A DNA stretch of 16,755 bases, taken from assembly GCA_002309855.1 (NCBI GenBank), contig DBYD01000027.1:1-16755 (forward strand), written 5' to 3'. The position numbers were made by a program, and so were the translations under genes. The DNA is from Bacteroidales bacterium UBA1195. GTDB lineage: Bacteria > Bacteroidota > Bacteroidia > Bacteroidales > WCHB1-69. Below, in pieces: positions 1 to 5,416 of the stretch (its first letter is position 1; every line of letters starts with the position of its first letter). The notes under the pieces are model-generated. The model saw only the letters and a list, made by a program, of their open reading frames with translations, had not been told where the DNA came from and did no database searches.

Positions 1-38
1 TACTTTATTTTTTAATAATTACTTAAAATTTCGACATC

Positions 39-446
39 ATGAGAAAAAAAATTGCATTTGGTATGATTATGTTCGCCGCCGTGCTGATGGCCGGTTGCGG
101 CAAGGAGCCTGAAAAAGTTTATGGCATAACAGTATCCTATCCTGAACTTACAGCCTCCGAAACGCTCTCTGTCATTAGGACGGGAAGGAACAATCCCGCC
201 GCTGTTACGGACACGGCTTTCCGTGTGGTGCTGGATGAATACAATTCCTATACTGCTTTTGTGGGATTCCAGGACGAATCGCACGATATTGTTCTTGTGG
301 TGGGTGGCGGCATGTACAGGGATACCGTTTCCGGAATAGAGATTATAAGGGATAAGAAAAAGAATGGGAGCGATGTCCGATACCTTTGGAACGGGGTGGC
401 GTGTGACAGCCCGAAACAGGTGGTGAAGTCCAGGAAGGCGCTATAG
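39..446 (+). CDS. small lipoprotein of unknown function
   Basis: This 135-residue protein has a lipoprotein signal: a basic start (MRKK), a hydrophobic stretch at residues 5-18 and a lipobox LMAGC with the lipidated Cys at position 20. The mature part is only about 115 residues, has no catalytic motif I recognise, and carries a short glycine run (VVGGGMY) near residue 89. It is expected in the periplasm or outer membrane. The ATG at 39 is the natural start because the signal peptide begins there. The upstream 38 bases are AT-rich and may be cut off by the window edge. sodB follows 76 bp later on the same strand, so co-transcription is possible. Function unknown. Confidence 0.8.
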   Translation: MRKKIAFGMIMFAAVLMAGCGKEPEKVYGITVSYPELTASETLSVIRTGRNNPAAVTDTAFRVVLDEYNSYTAFVGFQDESHDIVLVVGGGMYRDTVSGIEIIRDKKKNGSDVRYLWNGVACDSPKQVVKSRKAL

Positions 447-522
447 GAAAAATTAAACCATACCATCCATAATAAAACGGTTTCCGGATGCGTTTGTCAA
501 GAAAACCAAAAAACAAAAGGAT

Positions 523-1101
523 ATGAAAACAGAATTGATGACTCTGCCTTATGCGGCGGATGCGCTTGAGCCGGTTATCAGCCGTGAAACCATTGCCTTC
601 CATCACGGGAAGCACCTGCAGGCATACGTGAACAACCTGAACGCCGCGGTTGTGGGAACCGCCTTTGAAACCAAGTCGCTGGAGGAGATTGTGCTTTCAG
701 CCGAAGGCGGGATGCTCAACAACGCCGGACAGATACTGAACCACAACCTCTATTTCGGACAGTTTTGTGCGCCCAAGGAGGGGAACGCCCCGCATGGCAG
801 GATAGGCGAGGCAATTAGTGCCGCTTTCGGCTCGTTTGAAAAGTTTCAGGAGGAGTTCGTGAAAAAGGGCACTGCGCTCTTCGGTTCGGGCTGGGTGTGG
901 CTCTCGTCCGATGCGGAGGGCAAGTTAGTCATCACGCAGGAGCCCAACGCCGCCAATCCCATCCAGCGCGGCCTGAAGCCTCTGCTCACCTTCGACGTAT
1001 GGGAACACGCCTATTACCTCGATTATCAGAACCGCCGTGCCGACCATCTGTCCGCATTGTGGCGCATCGTGGACTGGAACGTGGTTGAAGGGCGGTTTTA
1101 G
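523..1101 (+). CDS. sodB: superoxide dismutase, Fe (or Fe/Mn cambialistic) type
   Basis: Converts superoxide to oxygen and hydrogen peroxide in the cytoplasm. At 192 residues it matches the usual length of bacterial Fe-SOD. The four metal ligands are visible: His27 (in AFHHGKH), His74 (in ILNHNLYF), Asp158 and His162 (in DVWEHAYY). The N-terminal pattern LPYAADALEPVIS and the C-terminal DYQNRRADHL are family hallmarks. Gln70 in NNAGQ occupies the outer-sphere position typical of Fe enzymes, where Mn enzymes usually place this Gln elsewhere; related Bacteroides enzymes are known to use either metal, so metal choice is not settled. A possible weak -7 box (TGCGTTTG, 489-496) lies 27 bp upstream of the ATG. 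The gene converges on hipT with only 10 bp between the stops. Confidence 0.95.
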   Translation: MKTELMTLPYAADALEPVISRETIAFHHGKHLQAYVNNLNAAVVGTAFETKSLEEIVLSAEGGMLNNAGQILNHNLYFGQFCAPKEGNAPHGRIGEAISAAFGSFEKFQEEFVKKGTALFGSGWVWLSSDAEGKLVITQEPNAANPIQRGLKPLLTFDVWEHAYYLDYQNRRADHLSALWRIVDWNVVEGRF

Positions 1102-1111
1102 ACGGTTAGGT

Positions 1112-2050
1112 TTACAACGCCGCCAGCATCCGTGTGATGTGGCTTATGTATTCCGATTGCATCTCCTCCGGCAGGAACGAATTGCGGATGGTTTCCTCCC
1201 ATTGGGGCAGAAGTTTCGCGAAACGCCCCATCATGCGTTCGGCAACCACCGCACCAATGCCGGATTTCTCCATTGCGGAAAGGAAATCCGCACGGTGGAT
1301 GTTGTTTTTTTTGCCGTTGAGCGTCAGGGCCAGTTCCTCCTTGTCTGACGGCATCGCCAGCCGCACCGCCAGCAGGTCGTAGGCGGGAGCCAGCTGCCAA
1401 TGACCATCTTTTGGCATATATAGCGAAAAATTCTTCAGATGCATGTCGGAGTTCCCTGTCAGCCAGCAGAACAGCACCATCTCCCAGTAGTTCACAAGAT
1501 CCAGTTTCCCCACATCGGAGTACTGGCGGATGGTTTTTGCCACCTGTTCGTAGGAGGAACGGTATTTGTCCTCCGTCAGACGTCCCGACAATTGGCAGGC
1601 ATCCTCCATGGCCACCTTGTTCCCTTGATTGTCACGGTCAATGCGCCTTGTAAGATAGCAGAGCTCTCCGTCCGCCATGCGTGCCAGCGTATGCGGAACT
1701 GTCCTGATGCCGGCCTGCTCTGCCATGTGCATTGTCAGGTCTTCGTTTTCGGGCAGGTTCGGGTATTCCTTCGCCTGCGGCTTCAGAATGTAGTCTCCCG
1801 ACAGTCCGATGAGTGTCAGACGGTCGGGTTCATCCTTCCCGCCTCGCGAAAGATGCATGGATAGTTTGGGCTGTACACCTGTGACGGTTGTCTGCCTTAG
1901 CACAAGGTCGCGCGCCAAGTCATCGATATTGTCGCGTGTGTAGGGGATTTTCGGAATGCCTTTTGTCCCGAATGCCTTTTTGGCGCAGCCTTGATGGTAA
2001 TCCTGCTCCCCAAGCTCCATTTCCCTATAGCAATAGAGGCAACGGCTCAT
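1112..2050 (-). CDS. hipT: HipT-like serine/threonine kinase toxin (HipA C-terminal part)
   Basis: A HipA-family kinase of 312 residues lacking the usual HipA N-terminal subdomain, which is encoded separately just upstream. Kinase features: GVQPKLS (residues 58-64), the Ser-containing loop of the family; Lys90 in YILKPQ, the ATP-binding lysine; catalytic Asp202 with Asn207 in NSDMHLKN; and the metal-binding Asp225 in PAYDLL. The N-terminus carries C4-x2-C7 and H19-x2-C22, a likely zinc ribbon. Characterised HipA and HipT phosphorylate aminoacyl-tRNA synthetases (GltX, TrpS) and so stop translation; the target here is unknown. The start overlaps the hipS stop by 4 nt (ATGA), implying translational coupling. 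It is the last gene of the operon and converges on sodB. Confidence 0.9.
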   Translation of the reverse strand: MSRCLYCYREMELGEQDYHQGCAKKAFGTKGIPKIPYTRDNIDDLARDLVLRQTTVTGVQPKLSMHLSRGGKDEPDRLTLIGLSGDYILKPQAKEYPNLPENEDLTMHMAEQAGIRTVPHTLARMADGELCYLTRRIDRDNQGNKVAMEDACQLSGRLTEDKYRSSYEQVAKTIRQYSDVGKLDLVNYWEMVLFCWLTGNSDMHLKNFSLYMPKDGHWQLAPAYDLLAVRLAMPSDKEELALTLNGKKNNIHRADFLSAMEKSGIGAVVAERMMGRFAKLLPQWEETIRNSFLPEEMQSEYISHITRMLAAL

Positions 2051-2382
2051 GGCTGCACCTCCTTTCCGGTGGTTTCCTCAATGCTGATGGCACCGATGCA
2101 GTCGCGACAGCAGGCTAACAGAAGCCCCATGCGGTCGCGTGGGTTGAGTTTCCAGTTTTTGACTGAAATGTCAAGCAGCCATCCTTCAGGAATCAGTCCG
2201 TCAAAGAATGGGAACAGCACTTTTGAGGTGTAAACCTTTTGAGACGTGGGCATGGTGATGCTGATGGGATGCGCGTTGGAACTGAGCAGGTATCCGTCAT
2301 CATATTCGAAACGGTAGCCCGAATCCTCTTCGCTCAACACACCGGCGAATGATGTACGATAAAACACTTTTGCCTTCCTCAT
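2047..2382 (-). CDS. hipS: HipS-like protein (HipA N-terminal subdomain as separate protein)
   Basis: A 111-residue protein corresponding to the N-terminal subdomain of HipA (the 'couple_hipA' domain). Recognisable family features are the small beta region at the N-terminus, PISITMP (residues 39-45), LFPFFDGLIPEGWLL (56-70) and the CIGAISI segment (95-101). In the E. coli HipBST system the equivalent small protein HipS, not HipB, neutralises the kinase, and a tryptophan of HipS is important for this; Trp68 here is a candidate by position, but I have not aligned the two. It overlaps hipB and hipT by 4 nt each (ATGA at both junctions), so the three are surely one transcript. Three Cys in ACCRDC are unusual for a cytoplasmic antitoxin. 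Calling it an antitoxin is inference from gene order. Confidence 0.85.
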   Translation of the reverse strand: MRKAKVFYRTSFAGVLSEEDSGYRFEYDDGYLLSSNAHPISITMPTSQKVYTSKVLFPFFDGLIPEGWLLDISVKNWKLNPRDRMGLLLACCRDCIGAISIEETTGKEVQP

Positions 2383-2591
2383 TGCTCAACATTTTTTTCC
2401 TTCTGCACAACCCCCAATTCGGCGTTGAACATCTCCAGCACCATGTTAACCTTGTCCATCCGGAGTGTCGGCTTGTCCGATTCCAGTTCCCGCAGGAATC
2501 GCAGCCCCACACCGGCCTTTTCCGCCAGCTGTCTTTGGGTCAGTCCATACTGCCGGCGCATCTCCTTGACAAAAATACTGCATCTTTTCAT
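2379..2591 (-). CDS. hipB: HipB-like HTH antitoxin / autorepressor
   Basis: A short Xre-type helix-turn-helix protein of 70 residues from the chosen start. The HTH reads GLTQRQLAEKAGVGLRFLREL, followed by DKPTLRMDKVNMVLEMF, which is the typical HipB pattern. It should bind the three inverted repeats upstream and repress the operon. An in-frame ATG at 2609 would add six residues but lies inside the predicted -7 box (2607-2614), so it cannot be on the transcript; the ATG at 2591 is the first usable start and gives a leader of only about 10 nt. The C-terminus is rich in Glu and Lys and short compared with E. coli HipB (88 residues). hipS starts inside its stop codon. Confidence 0.88.
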   Translation of the reverse strand: MKRCSIFVKEMRRQYGLTQRQLAEKAGVGLRFLRELESDKPTLRMDKVNMVLEMFNAELGVVQKEKNVEQ

Positions 2592-2606
2592 CCTGAAAAA
2601 ATTTTG

Positions 2607-2614
2607 CAAAAGTA
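2607..2614 (-). promoter_or_regulatory. -7 box of the hipBST promoter
   Basis: Read on the minus strand this is TACTTTTG, an exact match to the Bacteroidetes -7 consensus TAnnTTTG. It lies 16 bp upstream of the hipB start at 2591. The -33 region falls at or beside operator 1 (2632-2649), so repressor bound there would block polymerase. Confidence 0.7.
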
Positions 2615-2631
2615 CAAAATATTTCCCAATT

Positions 2632-2649
2632 TATACCCAAACGGGTATA
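2632..2649. promoter_or_regulatory. hip operator 1 (inverted repeat)
   Basis: Perfect dyad TATACCC-AAAC-GGGTATA, 18 bp. The outer length equals that of the E. coli HipB operator (TATCC-N8-GGATA), and the half-sites are similar. It covers the region around the -33 element of the hipB promoter. Confidence 0.8.
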
Positions 2650-2672
2650 AAATATTTGATTTTATTTGAAAA

Positions 2673-2690
2673 TATACCCGATAGGGTATA
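2673..2690. promoter_or_regulatory. hip operator 2 (inverted repeat)
   Basis: Perfect dyad TATACCC-GATA-GGGTATA with the same half-sites as operator 1 and a different 4-bp centre. Its centre is 41 bp from the centre of operator 1, close to four helical turns, so both would face the same side of the DNA. Confidence 0.8.
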
Positions 2691-2713
2691 TTTATCGTTC
2701 TTCGGATGATTAT

Positions 2714-2731
2714 TATACCCGAAAGGGGCTA
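2714..2731. promoter_or_regulatory. hip operator 3 (one half-site degenerate)
   Basis: TATACCC-GAAA-GGGGCTA: the left half is perfect and the right half is weakened. Its centre is again 41 bp from operator 2. The degenerate half overlaps the stop codon (TAG, minus strand) of the upstream transglutaminase-like gene, which may explain why it diverges. Confidence 0.65.
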
Positions 2732-4213
2732 TTTGAACATCAGTTCGTTGCTGCTCTCCCAATCGATGATCAGGCGGCTGAAGTCGTTGTACTGCTCCGG
2801 CGTGATTTCCGACGGGATGACAACCAGTTCCTTATAGGCAAGCAGTTTGCCTCCTTCTTTTCTGATAACCACTTTGATACTGCCGACGCCGGGAATTTTG
2901 TACTGGATTTTTCTGTCGCCACCCACCAAACGGAGATGTTCGGGCATTTGGATGGTGTACCGGCAGGCATATTGTAAGGCGGGACCATCACCAAGGAGCG
3001 GTTCGCCAATCCAGACGTTGCTTGTGCGTGTCGGAGGCAGGTTAGCCGGTGAATAATAATTGTCAAACGGTGTAGCAGGCAGGGTGTAGTGCAAATAACC
3101 GCCCGGCATGGTGTCCGGTTGCAGTATTGTGTCGTAAGTCAAAGGATTTTTTGCGGTAATTCTCCATGGGCACACCAATATGGGATCACCTTTGATACAA
3201 TCCAAATCGGACATGGTCTTGAGTGCCGGAACCATACGTTCCTTGTCTGTGGCAGTGAGGTCGTACCATTTGTTGTCTATCATTAGTTCCACGACAAATG
3301 GTTCTTCTAAAAGGGAAGGCATGTTTTCATTCAATATTCTTGCATCAAAACCGGCTTCGTTCAGCAGGGCGGCCAGCAGCCCAAGCTTGTCCAGGGCGGT
3401 GCCGCAATTGCTGCGGAACACCTCTGCCGCAGGGGTCATGCGGTAATCAACCCGCGCCAGATCGATTTTGTTCAGCGTGACATAATCCACCACCCAGTCG
3501 CGGATGGCGGTCACTGTCTGCAGGTCAGTCTCCCGTTTTAGGGACTGCAGCAGGTTCCGCGCCTCGGGCAGGGCAGTTTCTGCCGTGTACTGCGGCAGGT
3601 TCCCAATCTGGAATTCAACGTCATATCTTACGGGGCGCTTCATGTATGGCTCGTTGATTGTCTGCGGCAGGTTGGTGTGCAGCCGCATGGAATCGGGCAT
3701 GCCCGGGTAGTCCAGCTCGTATCGTTTCACAGGACAGTCCGTTTGCAGGTTGAAGCGTTCGGCCAGCAGGCCGCTTTTGCGGTGCAGGGTATAGTCCAAT
3801 ACAATTATGCAGTTGTATTCCAGCGCGGTGTGCACAATGGCCATTTCCCTGATGCCGTTGTAGCGCCCACAGTCGGCACAGCCGGAGGGCAGCTGCCTTA
3901 CAAAAGCGTTCGGCGGCGTGACCACCTTGGAGCCGTCCGAACGGATGGTATAGCACTCATTGATGGTCAGTTCCTCAAACGCCGGGTTGTACTCAATGAA
4001 GGTTTCACCCTTGTCCGCGTAGGCGGTGATGGCGCGGTTGCGGAGCAGTTTCAGCTCCTTGCGGTAGCGGATGTCCATGCTGCCGTCCTCGTTGAGGGTG
4101 TAGGTGCGCCGGATCAGGTTGTATTCGGCGTCAGGCAGCGTCTGCGCCACCGCGCACGGCAGCAAGCTCATAAATGCGGCGATGGCGATGATAAAAGCGG
4201 CGGTATGTTTCAT
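2729..4213 (-). CDS. secreted DUF3857/transglutaminase-like protein lacking catalytic Cys and His
   Basis: A 494-residue exported protein with a signal peptide (hydrophobic 5-20, probable cleavage after AVA, residues 21-23). Residues about 30-200 resemble DUF3857, a beta-sandwich domain that precedes transglutaminase-like domains in Bacteroidetes; residues about 225-325 match the transglutaminase-like core. Where the sister protein at 5417-7360 has CGVCKDKAG, this one has CGTALDKLG: the family catalytic Cys is Ala273. The segment before KWYDLTATD has Pro305 or Phe306 where the catalytic His would sit; Asp318 is kept. It is therefore probably an inactive, binding-only version. The C-terminal 170 residues are a beta-rich region I do not recognise. 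It starts MKHTA, as does the lipoprotein gene 93 bp upstream. Confidence is high for the gene, moderate for loss of activity. Confidence 0.85.
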   Translation of the reverse strand: MKHTAAFIIAIAAFMSLLPCAVAQTLPDAEYNLIRRTYTLNEDGSMDIRYRKELKLLRNRAITAYADKGETFIEYNPAFEELTINECYTIRSDGSKVVTPPNAFVRQLPSGCADCGRYNGIREMAIVHTALEYNCIIVLDYTLHRKSGLLAERFNLQTDCPVKRYELDYPGMPDSMRLHTNLPQTINEPYMKRPVRYDVEFQIGNLPQYTAETALPEARNLLQSLKRETDLQTVTAIRDWVVDYVTLNKIDLARVDYRMTPAAEVFRSNCGTALDKLGLLAALLNEAGFDARILNENMPSLLEEPFVVELMIDNKWYDLTATDKERMVPALKTMSDLDCIKGDPILVCPWRITAKNPLTYDTILQPDTMPGGYLHYTLPATPFDNYYSPANLPPTRTSNVWIGEPLLGDGPALQYACRYTIQMPEHLRLVGGDRKIQYKIPGVGSIKVVIRKEGGKLLAYKELVVIPSEITPEQYNDFSRLIIDWESSNELMFK

Positions 4214-4233
4214 ATTGTTTTTGTTAAGATGTT
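4198..4233 (-). repeat. 36-bp start-region repeat, copy 1
   Basis: This stretch spans the first codons (MKHTAA) and leader of the gene at 2729-4213. It matches 5340-5375, at the start of the next gene upstream, at 35 of 36 positions. The coding sequences diverge right after codon 5, so only the translation-start block has been copied or exchanged. Confidence 0.8.
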
Positions 4234-4287
4234 AAAATGTTAAAATGTTACGATGTGAATATGTTAAGGTGTGAAAGTGTGTAAGGT
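4223..4287. repeat. 8-bp tandem repeat in leader
   Basis: Eight adjoining units of the form GTTAARRT on the plus strand (GTTAAGAT, GTTAAAAT, GTTAAAAT, GTTACGAT, GTGAATAT, GTTAAGGT, GTGAAAGT, then a 9-bp GTGTAAGGT). The block begins 10 bp upstream of the start codon of the gene at 2729-4213 and fills most of the 92-bp gap to the lipoprotein gene. Units become more divergent away from the start codon. This gap shows no clear promoter. Confidence 0.85.
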
Positions 4288-4305
4288 GTTAACTATCTTC
4301 TGATT

Positions 4306-5355
4306 TCAGTAATTCTGATAAATTCTTTTTGTCCTTTTCAATTCTATTTTCTGACACTGACTGTGAAAAAAATGAAGCGGACTAATAAAATAGTTCACAT
4401 TGTCATCCACGCCAGCACTTTGCGAACAAATACATTCCCCCTTGCCGCTATATAGGATATATGTGCATAAATGCAGCGATTTGTGTTCCGTTGGGGATTT
4501 CACATACACTTCAAATCCTTTCATTGAATCCAGATAGCTGCATTCCCATATTTTGATCTGGTTGACGGTGTCGGAGCGGAAGCGTTCCACAATGGCTTTC
4601 AGCCATGGCAGGTCAGTGAGCGGGTTTTCCGTCTGGATAGGCGCTTCGTTTTTGGGAAAATGGTTCGCCAGCCTCACATTGTACAGGATGTTGGAAAACT
4701 GGTTCAGGACTTGTCCTGTCCGGGCATCTATATAAACTGTTTCATGCAAAGTTGATGCTTCATGACTTAGGTTCATCTTGTAGGCAATGTGCGGTGACAA
4801 ATCCAACAAGTCCTTATTCATGCAAATGACAGTCTCTTCATGCACGTGCAGCTTTTTGATAAGGTCTGTGTCCGCATTTTCAGTCACAGCTTGAAGTGTT
4901 TCTTTTGCAATGGTTGCTGCTTTATCCTTTGAAATTTTTGGGGTTATTTTAATGTTTGGACATTTTATGCAGGCACCGGATACATGACAAAGGCTGTCAT
5001 GCAGGAAAACCATCCTTATTTCGGAGCCATCCACCCGTATCCCTTTGTAATACTGATGATACATTTCACGACGATATCCTTGGTCATCCGTATAGGTGTC
5101 CGCAATCCGGAAAGAGTACTTTCCTGACAAATGAAGATGTTTCTTCAGTGCCGTAGCGGTTGGCACATCCTTTTGAAAGCAAGCAGCTCCTTCTTCCTGT
5201 GAAATGAACACTGCATTCATTTGGGCAGGGAAATGCCGACCAAGCATGGCAGCACCTGACAACCTGCCATCCGCCGCCTCCTTGTTGGCCCGGCACGCTG
5301 TCAGCAGGATGCACGCTATGGCGGTGATTACCCAAATGACGGCGGTATGTTTCAT
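4306..5355 (-). CDS. lipoprotein with protease-propeptide (FTP/PepSY-like) domains, no protease
   Basis: A 349-residue lipoprotein: lipobox LLTAC with Cys21. Residues about 65-130 resemble the FTP propeptide domain of thermolysin/fungalysin proteases (REMYHQYYKGIRVDGSEI is the typical core). Residues about 140-222 resemble PepSY, ending in ETVYIDARTGQVL as propeptides do. In a real M4 protease a catalytic domain with HExxH would follow; none is present. Instead residues about 245-325 (NPLTDLPWLKAIV, then YILYSGKGECIC) resemble a small Bacteroidetes secreted domain beginning with LPWLK, which I think is catalogued as DUF6970 (from memory). Propeptide domains inhibit or chaperone proteases, so a surface-exposed inhibitor or binding protein is plausible; this is inference. 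Eight or more Cys suggest disulfides. It lies between the active and inactive transglutaminase-like genes. Confidence 0.78.
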   Translation of the reverse strand: MKHTAVIWVITAIACILLTACRANKEAADGRLSGAAMLGRHFPAQMNAVFISQEEGAACFQKDVPTATALKKHLHLSGKYSFRIADTYTDDQGYRREMYHQYYKGIRVDGSEIRMVFLHDSLCHVSGACIKCPNIKITPKISKDKAATIAKETLQAVTENADTDLIKKLHVHEETVICMNKDLLDLSPHIAYKMNLSHEASTLHETVYIDARTGQVLNQFSNILYNVRLANHFPKNEAPIQTENPLTDLPWLKAIVERFRSDTVNQIKIWECSYLDSMKGFEVYVKSPTEHKSLHLCTYILYSGKGECICSQSAGVDDNVNYFISPLHFFHSQCQKIELKRTKRIYQNY

Positions 5356-5375
5356 ATTGTTTTTGTAAAGATGTT
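5340..5375 (-). repeat. 36-bp start-region repeat, copy 2
   Basis: Partner of 4198-4233, with one mismatch (position 5367 against 4225). It includes the ATG and first codons (MKHTAV) of the lipoprotein gene and about 20 bp of leader. Confidence 0.8.
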
Positions 5376-5383
5376 CAACTATC

Positions 5384-5411
5384 TTCTTACTTCTTACTTC
5401 TTACTTCTTAC
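5384..5411. repeat. four perfect 7-bp tandem repeats (TTCTTAC)
   Basis: Four exact copies of TTCTTAC (GTAAGAA on the coding strand). They lie in the 61-bp gap between the stop of the 5417-7360 gene and the start of the lipoprotein gene, so they would be in the mRNA just before the lipoprotein start. Perfect short repeats of this kind can change copy number by slippage. Confidence 0.85.
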
Positions 5412-5416
5412 TCCTC

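Noticed and set aside
2592..2609. Longer hipB start at 2609
   Set aside because: The ATG overlaps the predicted -7 box, so it would not be in the mRNA; 2591 is the first usable ATG.
3677..4243. Plus-strand open frame (188 codons) opposite the second transglutaminase-like gene
   Set aside because: Shadow of the minus-strand gene; its end even reads the reverse of the shared start block.
4223..5411. CRISPR-like repeats
   Set aside because: The 7- and 8-bp units are contiguous with no spacers and far too short; they are simple tandem repeats.
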